Assembly (NCBI RefSeq): GCF_014199255.1
Contig: NZ_JACIJF010000011.1
Coordinates: 1 to 64,000, forward strand
Origin: Sphingomonas xinjiangensis
GTDB lineage: Bacteria; Pseudomonadota; Alphaproteobacteria; Sphingomonadales; Sphingomonadaceae
Length of the DNA stretch: 64,000 bases
Reading direction: 5' to 3'
In this document: piece after piece, positions 1-11,399 of the stretch
Position numbering within the stretch: the stretch's first letter is position 1
Layout: each line of letters starts with the position of its first letter
Translations under genes and position numbers: made by a program
Notes under the pieces: model-generated
Told to the model about the DNA's origin: nothing
The model's database searches: none
The model's input: only the letters and a program-made list of their open reading frames with translations

Positions 1-14
1 CATCGCGTCCTCCT
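1..14 (-). promoter_or_regulatory. Ribosome binding site and start codon of a gene leaving the left edge
   Basis: On the minus strand a perfect AGGAGG (positions 14 to 9) lies five bases before an ATG at 3 to 1. This is the best Shine-Dalgarno match close to the left edge, so a leftward gene probably begins on the first bases of the window. Only the start codon is inside, so no product can be given. Bases 15 to 132 hold nothing else I can support. Confidence 0.3.
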
Positions 15-132
15 GATGCAGGACGCCAATGATTCAGACTTTCACCGCCTTGGGAATCTCCTTCGTGAGTCAACCTCAACGCAAGCTGGTATTACGCCCC
101 CACCATTTCATCTGAATCTCCTGCTCCAAAAG

Positions 133-156
133 CCCTCTTCCCGAAGGGGGAGAGGG
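133..156. repeat. CT-rich palindrome upstream of a DUF559 gene
   Basis: Ten-base stem beginning CCCTCT and ending AGAGGG, with one G-T pair and a four-base loop. It belongs to the same palindrome type as the two copies at 559 to 665, so the DUF559 remnant lies between copies. Confidence 0.55.
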
Positions 157-216
157 AGCTTGACGTCAGCCGTTCACTGCAAGAGCATCGCGCCAGTTCC
201 GCGCAGGAGCACTAAA

Positions 217-626
217 ATGCCCCGAACCAACCCGGCGCTCCTCGCCCGCGCCAAAGCCATGCGCGCGCAACCGACCCACACCGAAGCCCCGTCTGGCGCA
301 TGCTTCGCGCCAAGCAGTTCGATAACGTCAAGTTCGCCCGCCAGGTGGTGATCGCCCCCTACATCGCGGACTTTGCCGCCCGCTCGACCAGGCTGGTCGT
401 CGAGGTCGACGGCGACACCCACGCACTACGCGACGCCTACGACGCCCGCCGCACCCATTGGCTCGAAGCCCAAGGCTACACGGTAATCCGCTTCACCAAC
501 CACGACACCGCCACCAACCTCGAAGGCGTAGCCCAAGCCATCAGCGAAGCCCTAAAAGCCCTCTCCCCTCCGGGGAGAGGGTTAGGAGAGGGGAAGTGTG
601 TCCCAACCGACAAGCCGCAAAGCTAA
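217..626 (+). pseudogene. DUF559 (VSR-like endonuclease fold) protein, frameshifted
   Basis: The ATG at 217 opens the family N-terminus (RAKAMRAQPTHTEA). The reading frame then has to change near 290-293 to continue into WRMLRAKQFDNVKFARQ, YIADFAARSTRLVVEVDG and the C-terminal helix. One base is missing in or next to the CCCC run just before TGG. DUF559 proteins have a PD-(D/E)xK nuclease-like core; the D..E.D residues (ADF, EVDGDTH) are visible. The last about 20 codons read through a CT-rich palindrome, so the natural end is uncertain. As sequenced it is broken. A sequencing indel is possible, because the rest of the domain is well conserved. Confidence 0.7.
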
Positions 627-665
627 ACCGAGGATCCAAGCCCCTCTCCCCCAGAGGGGAGAGGG
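559..665. repeat. Two CT-rich palindromes after the DUF559 remnant
   Basis: Two near-identical stem-loops: 559-581 (CCCTCTCCCC, loop TCC, GGGGAGAGGG) and 642-665 (same ten-base arms, loop CAGA). The first overlaps the 3' end of the DUF559 reading frame. Neither has a T tract, so they look like dispersed repeats rather than intrinsic terminators. Confidence 0.7.
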
Positions 666-674
666 AGAAGAAGG

Positions 675-1343
675 TCACCCCCGCACCCCGAACCAGATCA
701 CATGCCGCGGCCCCTTGCCGTTCTGCCGCGCGCGGACCGCCACTTCCTCCACCAGGAACCCGGCGTCTCGCATCCGCTTGGCGAACCGCGCGTCCGGCGC
801 GGCCGACCACACCGCCAGGACGCCGCCGGGCTTCAGCGCCGCCTTGGCCACCTTCAGCCCGGACATCGAATATAGCCCGTCATTGCCCGGCCGCGTCAGC
901 CCGTCGGGGCCATTGTCCACGTCCAGCAGGATGGCGTCATACACGCCCTGCGCGCGCCCGATCGCCCGTGCCACGTCTACGATCTCGACATGGGTGCGCG
1001 GATCGTCCAGCCCGCCCGCGGTCAGTTCGGCCATCGGCCCGCGCGCCCAGTCGATGATCTTGGGCACCAGCTCGGCCACACTCACCACGGCCTCGGGTCC
1101 CAGCAACGCCAGCGCCTTGCGCAGCGTGAAGCCCATGCCGTACCCGCCGATCAGCACATGGGGGTCCTTCACCCCCAGCCGCGCGATCGTCATCTCGGCC
1201 AGCGCTTCTTCCGAACCGCTCATCCGGCTGTTCATCAGCTCGTTGCGCTCCAGCACGATCATGAAGTCGCCGCCCCGCTTGAACAGCCGCAGCGGCTCGC
1301 CGCCCGGCACCTCGGCAGTGTCTAGCAATTCGCGCGGTATCAA
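675..1343 (-). CDS. Spermidine synthase-like SAM/decarboxy-SAM-dependent transferase
   Basis: A 222-residue protein with the spermine/spermidine synthase Rossmann fold. The glycine-rich nucleotide loop is at about residues 65-75 (LIGGYGMGFTLRKAL), followed by an acidic strand end (VSVAELVP) and the ILLDVDNGPDGL segment where the catalytic acidic loop sits. It is shorter than true SpeE (about 280-300) and lacks the N-terminal beta-sheet domain. It therefore belongs with the short synthase-like methyltransferases and its substrate cannot be told. It stands alone: the terminase remnant upstream ends 30 bases before its start. Confidence 0.75.
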   Translation of the reverse strand: MIPRELLDTAEVPGGEPLRLFKRGGDFMIVLERNELMNSRMSGSEEALAEMTIARLGVKDPHVLIGGYGMGFTLRKALALLGPEAVVSVAELVPKIIDWARGPMAELTAGGLDDPRTHVEIVDVARAIGRAQGVYDAILLDVDNGPDGLTRPGNDGLYSMSGLKVAKAALKPGGVLAVWSAAPDARFAKRMRDAGFLVEEVAVRARQNGKGPRHVIWFGVRG

Positions 1344-1372
1344 ATTCGAACTCCCGAATTATCCATTCACGC

Positions 1373-1966
1373 TTACAGGAAGCTGATCCGCGCGCCACGC
1401 GCTTTCCCCAGCATCAGCTCGGTCGCGGCCCATACCAGCGCGTCGCCGCGATCGGGCGAGCGCCCCGGTCCTTCGTAGCCGCCACCCATCTGCATCCCAC
1501 ACAATTCGTCCTCCAGTTCGGGGAAAGCCCCGATATGAAAGATCCGCCCGGCCTCGTACTTCAACTGCACCGGATCGGCGCGCGCCGCCTTGCCGTTGGT
1601 GGCATAGGCCTTGCGCACCGCCAGCCCGGCGTCCGCGCTGTGCAGCACGCTCACCACCATGTCGCCGCCCTGATTGGCCTCGGCCACCACACAGTCCGCC
1701 CGATGCCGCGCCGCGCACGCCGCCACCGCGTTCGCCCAGCCCTCGGGCCGAAGCCCCGAAACGCTCGCATCCTCCAGCACATAGCCGCAGTCGTCACGCC
1801 CCAGCCCCATGGCGACGATCCCGCACGCGTCGCCGGTGGCGCTCGCCGGCGGGTCGACGCCCACCACCACCCGCACCAGCTCTGGCACGCGCTTTGCGCG
1901 CTGCCGCTCGATCAGGTCGCGCGTCCACAGTGCACCTTCCACATCCTCGATCAGTTCGCCGTCTCT
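1373..1966 (-). pseudogene. C-terminal fragment of a terminase large subunit (GTA/phage DNA packaging)
   Basis: About 197 codons match the nuclease half of the gene-transfer-agent type terminase: GELIEDVEGALWTRDLIE, VVVGVDPPAS, CVVAEANQGGDMV, KYEAGRIFHIGAFPELEDE and the terminal SPDRGDALVWA motif. The whole N-terminal ATPase half is missing. Upstream (near 1965-1990) the sequence changes abruptly into a PAS-domain gene in another frame, and no start codon belongs to the fragment. No portal, capsid or tail genes are nearby. It is a remnant left by a deletion or rearrangement, or else an assembly joint. Confidence 0.75.
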
Positions 1967-2898
1967 CCCCCCAAACAAAAAGGGGCCGCGGCATAGGCGG
2001 TCCATTGACGGCTGCACCATGTCCAATGCCCGCCGATCTGCGCGCGCCAGGCAAGCGGCGACATGCCTTCCACCAGTGTGCGGAAGCGCAGCTCGCTCTG
2101 CCGCAAGGCTTCCAGCGCCTCGCGCTGGGCGTGGATGTCGGTCCCCGCCACGTACCAGTTGACGATCCGCCCGTCCCCATCGCGCATCGCGTCGGCCCGG
2201 ACCAGGAACCAGTGATAATCGCCCGCGGCGCGGCGGATGCGGAATTCCTGCTGATAGTCGCCCTCCCCGGCCACCGCGCGCTCCCACTCTGCGCGGGCGG
2301 CGGCGCGGTCGTCGGGGTGCACCGCCTCCAGCCAGCCCCAGCCCAGCGGCGTTTCGTCCAGCTGCCCCGAATAGCGCGCCCAGCGTTCGTTGAACCAGGT
2401 CGCGCGCCCCAGCGCATCGGTACGCCACAACAGGTCGGGAACCAGGTCGGCGATGGTGCGGAACGAAGCTTCGGTGGTGCGCAGCACTTCGTTGGTGTGG
2501 TTCAGCCGCCGCGTCCGCTCTTCCACCCGCACGTCCAGCTGGCGGTTGGTCTCGTGCAGGCTGGCGTTGGCGGCTTCCAGTTCCTCGGTCAGGACCTGCA
2601 ATTCCTCCAGCGCGACGCGCAGCTCTTCTTCCACTTCGCCCTGCTTGGCGCGCGGGCGCAGCGCCTCCACCGTGTCCCCGTCCGCCTGGGTACCGGCCTC
2701 TGCCTCCGCTAACGAACGGGCCTTCAGGGCACGCGCGGCGCGCAGCTCGCTCGACAGCACGGCCATGCGGTGCAGCGACCGCTCGCGCTCCTCGGCCATC
2801 CGCGCATTCTCTTCCAGCGCACACTCCAACGCGGTGCGAAGCTGCTCGTTTTCATCGAGCAACCGGTGTGACACATGGTTGTCTGCGGACTGCGCCAT
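1951..2898 (-). CDS. PAS-domain signalling protein, 3'-truncated
   Basis: Start chosen at the ATG at 2898 (MAQSADNHVSH); the frame is open further upstream but without family-like sequence. About residues 10-130 form a long coiled coil (EEELRVALEELQVLTEELE). A complete PAS/PAC domain follows (FRTIADLVPDLLWRTD to WYVAGTDIHAQ). A second PAS begins (LRFRTLVEGMSPLAWRAQ) and is cut off after about 25 residues, where the reading frame runs into the terminase remnant and stops. Family members go on to further PAS domains and an HWE or similar kinase domain, so the output domain has been lost. It is divergent from the CheB-like gene at 3021. Confidence 0.7.
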   Translation of the reverse strand: MAQSADNHVSHRLLDENEQLRTALECALEENARMAEERERSLHRMAVLSSELRAARALKARSLAEAEAGTQADGDTVEALRPRAKQGEVEEELRVALEELQVLTEELEAANASLHETNRQLDVRVEERTRRLNHTNEVLRTTEASFRTIADLVPDLLWRTDALGRATWFNERWARYSGQLDETPLGWGWLEAVHPDDRAAARAEWERAVAGEGDYQQEFRIRRAAGDYHWFLVRADAMRDGDGRIVNWYVAGTDIHAQREALEALRQSELRFRTLVEGMSPLAWRAQIGGHWTWCSRQWTAYAAAPFCLGGETAN

Positions 2899-3020
2899 CG
2901 GTTTCTCGATTGTTTCCCGCAATGTAACGCATGTTTGCAGGAATCGTCGCTGATTTATTTCAGCAGGTTTGCACCTTCGCCACACAGCCTTCGTTGCGTT
3001 GGCCGGGAAAGGTGCATCCA

Positions 3021-4033
3021 ATGGCGACAAAGAACATCATTGTTATCGGATCTTCCGCCGGCGGGGTCGACGCGTTGCAGCGGCTGTGCGCGGCCTTGCC
3101 CGCCGATTTGCCCGCCGCGGTGTTCATCGCCCAGCACATCTCGCCCTCGGCCCGCAGCGTCCTTCCGCAGCTGTTGAACAAGGTCAGCCCGCTCACGGTC
3201 CTCACGCCGATGGACGGGCAGGCGTTCGAGGCCGGGCACATCTATGTCGGCGCACCCGATCATCACATCCTGATTCGCCCCGGCCGCGTGCTGATGCGGC
3301 GCGGCCCCTATGAGAACCGCACCCGCCCGGCGGTGAACGCGCTGTTCCGCTCGGCCGCGGTGCATTACGGTTCGCGCGTGATCGGGGTGGTGCTCACCGG
3401 CCTGCTCGACGACGGGACCGAGGGGCTGATCGCGATCAAGGCGGCTGGCGGCATGTCGGTGATCCAGGATCCCGAGGATGCCGAATGGCCGTCCATGCCG
3501 TGCAACGCCTTGAAGCGCGACCATGTCGATCATGCCCTTGCGTTGGCGGATCTACCCGCGCTGCTCGCTCGTTTAACTGCCGAGCAAGCCGCGCCGTCCA
3601 TCCCGCTGCCCGAGGAACTTGGTACCGAGGACCGCATCGCCGCACCGGAATTTGCCGTGGCAGAACCCGACATCGTCACGCCTGGCCAGGCCAGCCGCAT
3701 CTCCTGCCCCGATTGCGGGGGCGTGCTGAACGAGATCAAGGTGCAGGAGGAGCTGCGCTTCCGCTGCCAGGTCGGCCATGCCTACACGCCCCTGGGGCTG
3801 GCCGCGGCGCAGAATGACGAACTCGAACGCGCGCTGGGGGTCGCCGTACGCACCCACCGCGACCGCATCCGCTTGTTCGCGCAGATGAGCGACAGCGCCC
3901 ACCAGCGCGGCCTGACCCATTCCGAAAAGCGCTGGAAAGCGCCTCGCAGGATTCGGCTCAGCTCATCAAGGTGCTCGAAGAAGCGATGGCCAGCCTTCGC
4001 GAAAACGGCAGCGAAACCGAAGCCGAGGCCTAG
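3021..4033 (+). CDS. CheB-like protein-glutamate methylesterase, C-terminus frameshifted
   Basis: Stand-alone methylesterase without a receiver domain. The catalytic residues of the CheB fold are visible: Ser in IGSSAGG (residues 11-12), His39 in FIAQHI and Asp131 in LTGLLDDGTEG. A zinc-ribbon-like tail follows (CPDCGG ... RCQVGH, from about residue 225). In-frame reading after base 3935 is nonsense. Restoring one A in the AAA at 3936-3938 gives a tail SASQDSAQLIKVLEEAM, ending at TAG 4031-4033 and sharing a CTAG with the convergent small gene. The enzyme probably acts on a receptor or on the neighbouring CheR-PAS and HWE kinase system rather than in classical chemotaxis, since no cheA or cheW is here. 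Confidence 0.75.
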
Positions 4034-4227
4034 CAGCGCACGAGCGCGATCACATTGCTCCTGCCCGCGCCGTCGGCATCGTCCGAGCCGTCGGCCGCCC
4101 CAGCATCCCCCTCGGCAGCATCCGCGCGCGCGCGCGCTATCGCGGCATGCGTCTCCGCCAGCCGGGCCTTCACCCGCGCGGCATGTTCGGCAACCGAGTC
4201 CAGGATCTGCTTGCTGTTGTTCGTCAT
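4030..4227 (-). CDS. Small hypothetical helical protein
   Basis: A 65-residue protein starting at ATG 4227 (MTNNSKQILDSVAEHAARVK); GTG or TTG starts slightly upstream are possible. The first 45 residues look like one amphipathic helix rich in Ala, Arg and Glu. A Gly/Asp/Ala-rich linker and a short hydrophobic end follow. Its stop overlaps the corrected stop of the CheB gene in a shared CTAG. A TTAA-N7-TTAG sequence at 4282-4296 lies upstream and resembles a CtrA half-site pair. No family was recognised. Confidence 0.4.
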   Translation of the reverse strand: MTNNSKQILDSVAEHAARVKARLAETHAAIARARADAAEGDAGAADGSDDADGAGRSNVIALVRC

Positions 4228-4315
4228 CACGCCGGCCTTCGACTTGCCTTTTCCGATCCCGCCCAAATAGATGCGTCTCGGTTAACGGCGCGTTAGGACC
4301 TCGTTCTCCCGAGGT

Positions 4316-6555
4316 TCAGCCGCCCGTTTCTCCCGCCGCCGCGGAGTCGTCCGCGTCGCGCACGCTCAAGATCAGCATCGGCTGCGATCCGTCGGCGAAT
4401 GCCTGCACCTGCACGGTCCCGCGGAACGTCTGGCCCTCGGCAGTGCGCAGCCTGCACTCGAACGCCACTTGCCGCGTGGAACCGGTCAGCAGCGGCGCCA
4501 GCGCCGCGTGCACCTGCGCCACGCCCATGTCCTCGATCACGTCGGGCAGCGCGATCCGGCTCAGATGGTCGAGCGCAAAGCCCAGCCGTCGCTGCCCGCC
4601 CTCGTTGGTCATCACGAAGCGCAGGCTGCTCCGGTCGACCAGATAAATTTCGTTGCGCTCGCTGCTGATCACTTCGCCCAGATGACGGGCATATTCCTCG
4701 CGCACCCGCTCGTCGTTGACGTCCCGGAACACCAGCACCAGCCCTTGCGACCCGCCATTGTCGTCCAGCAGGCCAGAGATCCGCACGCGGCACACGATCC
4801 GCCGCCCGCGCCGGTCCAGCCCCTCCACCACTGTTTCGGCCTGGTCCTCATCGCCATATTGCACGCTGCCCAGCACGTCGCGCATCGCCTGCACCGGCAA
4901 TCCGATGTCCAGCGTGTCGAAATTGGTGCCCAGCACGTCCTCGGCGCGCAGCCCCCAGGCATTCTCGCTCCACCGGTTCCAGCTCAGGATGCGCCGCTTC
5001 TCGTCCATCACGATCAGGCCGCCGTTCATCGCGCGCAGCACCGATTCCAGGTACAGCCGGTAATTCGATGCCTGCTCGGCCTGGATGCGCAGCTCCTCGT
5101 TGCCGGACCCCATCTCTTCGTAGGACGAGCGCGCTTCCTCGTTCAGCGTTTCCAGTTCCTCGTTGATCGACTGCAACTCCTCGTTGGTGGTCTCCAGCTC
5201 CTCGTTGCTCGACTGCAACTCCTCATTGGCGGTCTCCAGCTCCTCGTTCGCCGACTGCAATTCCTCGATCGAGGTTTCCAGGCTTTGATGCGCCGCTTCC
5301 AGGTCGCGCTGCAGCGTGAACAGCCGGGTCTGGTCGTGGAACGCCAACAGCACCGCATGCACGCTGCCATCGGGGCGCTGGAGCGGGCGGATATCGACGC
5401 TCAGCCGCAGCACCTGGTTCTGGCTCAAGCGATATTCCTGATCCTCCAGCCGCACGCGGTGGCGCTGGCGGAACGCTTCGTCGATCGGCCCGCGCAATTC
5501 GATCGGGCGGTACGAGATCGGCAGGTCCTGGAACGGCCGCCCGATATCGGCCTCGCCCACGCCCAACAGATGGCGCGCCGGCGTGTTGGCCAGCATCACC
5601 GCACCGATCTCGTCGATCGCCAGCAAGGCGGTCCCGCTGCCGTTGATCACCGCCTCCACATCCGCGCATCCGCGCCCGAAGGCTCCATGCGCGGCCGGCT
5701 GCTGCTGAAACTCCCGCCGATTGACCGCCGCCATTCCTGCGGCACCTTGGTAAAAATGCGGTACTTTGCCTTCACGGACCGGAACAGCGCCGATCGCGCC
5801 AGCTGCGTCTCGGCCTTCCCCAGGAACAGATAGCCGTTGGGGTTCATCGCGTAATGCAGCCGCGGCAGCACCACGCTCTGGGTCTCTGCTTCCAGATAGA
5901 TCAGCAGGTTGCGGCAGGTGAGCAGGTCGATGCGCGAAATCGGCGCATCGTGCACCACATTGTGCTGACCGAATATCACGCATTTGCGCAGCTCGCGTGA
6001 GAACAGATAATGGTTCTTGGTCTTCTCGAAATATTTTTCGAGCAAATCGGGCGGCACATTCTCCACGTCGCGCGGGCCATAGCTCGCCTGCCGGGCGCTT
6101 CTCAGCGCCTCTTCGTCCAGGTCGGTGGCATAGATCTTCACGCGTTCGCAGAATTCGGCGACGCCCAGCGCCTCGGCGAACAGCATGGCGATCGAAAACG
6201 GCTCCTCCCCCGATGCGCAGCCCACGCTCCACACGCGGATGCCGACATTCTTCTCGGCCGCTTTTATAATGGCCGGGACCACCTGCTCGCGCAGCACCTC
6301 CCACGCATCGGCGTCACGGAAGAACGACGTGACGTTGATCAGCACCGTGTTGAGCAGTTCCGCGAATTCGCCCGGCTGCACTTCCAGCTGCACGCGATAT
6401 GCCGCGAAGTCCTCTGCCCCGGTCGCTTCCATGCGCAAGGCGATCCGCCGGCGCAGACTGGTGCGCTTATACCCGCGGAAATCCACGCCGCGGCTTTCCT
6501 GGATATAGGACAGCAGCGACTCGAACTGCGGATCGGGAGCGACTCTGTCGGCCAT
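4316..6555 (-). pseudogene. CheR methyltransferase-PAS sensor protein, frameshifted
   Basis: Start at ATG 6555 (MADRVAPDPQFESLL). Domain order: CheR N-terminal helices (YIQESRGVDFRGYKRTSL), the CheR SAM-binding domain (WSVGCASGEEPFSIAM), then after a frame change near 5660-5664 a PAS domain (LAIDEIGAVMLANTPARH). A coiled coil of repeated EELQ(S/T)xNEELE heptads follows at 5125-5290, and then two more PAS domains (GGLIVMDEKRRILSWN and RNEIYLVDRSSLRFVM). The frame change is -1/+2 inside GATGCGCGGATGTG. Both sides are well conserved and the total length (about 745 aa) is normal, so a sequencing indel is as likely as real inactivation. It is divergent from the HWE kinase. Confidence 0.75.
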
Positions 6556-6695
6556 CGGATTTTCTCGGGGAAGGGAAGCGGTCGACACCGTGCTACGGCC
6601 CCCTCTGACCCCGCGCAAAGACGAATCCCAGTTCATCGAAGCAGATGAATTAACTTTGCGCACTTTGTTGGGCACGCTCCCGGCGCAGGAACGTT

Positions 6696-7478
6696 GTGGC
6701 CTTGCCCATACACAGAATGGCCGTGCGCATGACTGAAGAACCCGGCCCGCTCGACGCGTTTCCCCCCCCGAACGGCGCCGATATGGATGCACGGCTGACC
6801 GACGCGGAACGCGCGCTGACAACCGCCGATGCCGGTGCGCAGGCCTCGCTTGCGCGCGAACAGCTGTGGCGCGACGAATTACAGCACCGGGTGCGCAACA
6901 TGCTCGCCATCGTCCGTTCGATCTTCGCGCGCACCGTTGCCGCCGGCGGCGATCTTGAAGATGTCGCCAACCACTTCAACGGTCGCCTCGACGTGCTTAC
7001 CCGCTACCAGCTGGTGCACGGCGTCGGTCCGGACGCCACGCTCGACTTCCAAACCATGGTCCATGACGAATTGCAAAGCATTCACGCCGCGGGCGATCCG
7101 CGCGTGACCTGCGAAGGACCCGAAGTCCGCGTGCCTCAGAATACCGCACAACTGCTCGGCCTGGCGCTCCACGAACTCGCCACCAATTCGATCAAGTTCG
7201 GCATATTCTCGCTGTTGCCCGAACGCGGCACGCTGGCGATCCGCTGGCGGGTGGCGCCCGACGGCTTTCACTTCAACTGGGACGAACGCGGCATGGCCGT
7301 GCTGGGCGCCGCGCCGCTACGGCAAGGCTTTGGCCGCGAGTTCATCGAACAGGCGCTGCCCTATCAACTCGGCGCCCGCGCCACCCTTGATGTCCTGCCC
7401 GGCCAGGTTTCGTGCGACATCCATGTCCCCTCATGGGATACTGCACGCGCCGACTCGGTGGACCGAGTTGCTTCGTAA
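6696..7478 (+). CDS. HWE-family histidine kinase without an input domain
   Basis: A 260-residue cytosolic protein. The HWE phosphoacceptor motif ELQHRVRNMLAIVRSI has its His at residue 64, the N-box is LALHELATNSIKFG (about 155) and the diagnostic W-x-E is in FNWDERG. Later Met codons (6717, 6729) could be the real start. There is no PAS or receptor domain in the protein, so input must come from a partner. The CheR-PAS and CheB-like genes next door are usually found fused to exactly this kinase type, which suggests a split version of one sensor. The Crp-like gene follows after 14 bases, probably in the same transcript. Confidence 0.85.
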   Translation: MALPIHRMAVRMTEEPGPLDAFPPPNGADMDARLTDAERALTTADAGAQASLAREQLWRDELQHRVRNMLAIVRSIFARTVAAGGDLEDVANHFNGRLDVLTRYQLVHGVGPDATLDFQTMVHDELQSIHAAGDPRVTCEGPEVRVPQNTAQLLGLALHELATNSIKFGIFSLLPERGTLAIRWRVAPDGFHFNWDERGMAVLGAAPLRQGFGREFIEQALPYQLGARATLDVLPGQVSCDIHVPSWDTARADSVDRVAS

Positions 7479-7492
7479 GGCGTTGACCTGGC

Positions 7493-8185
7493 ATGAATAT
7501 CGCCTACCGCTCCGGCTTTGCCTTTTCCGCCGTGGTGACACGGCTGTCCCGTCTGGCCGCTTTGTCGGACGCGGACCGCAACGGGCTGCGCGATGCCGAA
7601 TCGCTCCGCTGCCGCATCGGCGCGCATCGTGAAATCACCGAAAGCCAGTTCGATGGCCGGCCGCTGTTGCTCGTCGCCGGCTGGGCCGCCCGCGTCCGCA
7701 TCTTTTCCGATGGCCGCCGCCAGCTTCTCAGCCTGTTGCTGCCTGGCGATGTGATCGCCGCCGCGCGGCCCGACGCGCCCGCCGCCCCGGTGACGGCGCT
7801 GACCGAAGTCACGGTCGCTCCAGCCCCAACCGCTGCGCCTGGCAGCCCCTTGGATCGGGCCTATGCCGCCGCTGCTGCCGCCGAACAGACCCACCTTTAC
7901 CGCCAGATCGCCCGCCTTGGACGCTTGAGCGCGTATGAACGCCTCGCCGACTGGCTGCTAGAGGTGCAGGAGCGGCTCGCCGCCGCAGACCTCGTCAACG
8001 GCACCGGCTTCCCGATGCCGCTCACGCAGGAGGTGCTGGCCGACACGCTCGGCCTCACCAGCGTCCATATCAACCGCACGCTGCAATCGATGCGCCGCGA
8101 CGGCGTACTCGACTTACGAAGCGGCACCGCCCGGCTGCCCGACGCCCAGCACCTCGCCAGCCTCGTCGACTACCGCGCCAGCTAG
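7493..8185 (+). CDS. Crp/Fnr-family transcriptional regulator
   Basis: A 230-residue protein. The N-terminal cyclic-nucleotide-binding-like beta-roll (about residues 15-130) has RIFSDGRRQLLSLLLPGDV. The C-terminal Crp-type winged helix has the recognition region TQEVLADTLGLTSVHINRTLQ at about residues 178-198. No cysteine set for an Fe-S cluster is seen, so it is not an Fnr-like oxygen sensor. It lies 14 bases behind the HWE kinase and ends just before a repeat element. Confidence 0.85.
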   Translation: MNIAYRSGFAFSAVVTRLSRLAALSDADRNGLRDAESLRCRIGAHREITESQFDGRPLLLVAGWAARVRIFSDGRRQLLSLLLPGDVIAAARPDAPAAPVTALTEVTVAPAPTAAPGSPLDRAYAAAAAAEQTHLYRQIARLGRLSAYERLADWLLEVQERLAAADLVNGTGFPMPLTQEVLADTLGLTSVHINRTLQSMRRDGVLDLRSGTARLPDAQHLASLVDYRAS

Positions 8186-8237
8186 AATCCTCCCGCGCAG
8201 GGGCAGGGGGACTGCCAGCAAAGCTGGTGGTGGGGTA
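8186..8237 (+). repeat. Double-palindrome intergenic repeat (AATCCTCCC type)
   Basis: It starts AATCCTCCCGCGCAGGGG and continues into a second stem GCCAGC-AAA-GCTGGT, followed by a G-rich end. This is the same two-stem layout as the copies at 16892, 30807 and 31203-31320. It sits between convergent genes, where it could also stop transcription. Confidence 0.6.
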
Positions 8238-8304
8238 TCGCGCCAGCCGTTGTCCCTATGGTCCCCGCCAGGACCGGCATCAACGCCCCCCACCTTCTTG
8301 CCCC

Positions 8305-10878
<2,574 letters not shown>

Positions 10879-11028
10879 ATCCTCACCGTTATAGCAGGGT
10901 AACCACGTTCACCCCTGCGCTGGCGTGTGTCGAGGCATCGAAATCGACCAGCCGAGCGTCTTTTTGCTTGAGCATGCGCCTATGATGGAGGGAATTGCTT
11001 TAAACAGTCGAGAAAACGAGTCCGGCAC

Positions 11029-11397
11029 ATGGCACGCATCATCATCGCAGACGACGACGAGATCACGGGGGAAGTCGCCCGCGACGCGCTGATCGCCGCG
11101 GGTCATGGTGCCGGGCTGGTGTCCGATGGCGCGGAAGCGCTGCGGGTGATCAAGGCCAGGCGGCCCGATCTGGTCATCCTGGATTGCAACATGCCGGAGC
11201 TCTCGGGGGTGCTGCTCGTGCAGGAACTGCGTAAGATCAATGACTTCGTCGAATTGCCGGTGATGATGCTCACCGGCCGCCGCTCCAGCCGCGACGAAGA
11301 ACTGGCCCGCTTCGCCGGCGCCAACGAATATATGAAAAAGCCCTTCGATCCCGACGAACTCGTTTTCCGCGTCGACCAGATGCTGGCCAAGATCTGA
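11029..11397 (+). CDS. Single-domain response regulator (CheY-like)
   Basis: A 122-residue receiver only. It has the acidic pocket DDDE (residues 8-11), the phosphoacceptor Asp in VILDCNMPE, the switch Thr in MMLTGR and the conserved Lys in YMKKPFDPDEL. With no output domain it probably relays phosphate or binds a partner protein. The second receiver begins two bases after its stop, so the pair is co-transcribed, facing away from the hybrid kinase. Confidence 0.9.
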   Translation: MARIIIADDDEITGEVARDALIAAGHGAGLVSDGAEALRVIKARRPDLVILDCNMPELSGVLLVQELRKINDFVELPVMMLTGRRSSRDEELARFAGANEYMKKPFDPDELVFRVDQMLAKI

Positions 11398-11399
11398 TC

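Noticed and set aside
1..51. Possible coding run before the left-edge start codon (KV-stop-IIGVLHQEDAM on the minus strand)
   Set aside because: It contains an in-frame stop and is only 17 codons long; too short to separate a frameshifted start from chance.
598..1386. Long plus-strand open frame opposite the spermidine-synthase-like gene
   Set aside because: It is the antisense of a conserved gene; the composition (Ser/Arg/Pro rich) is typical of shadow frames in GC-rich DNA.
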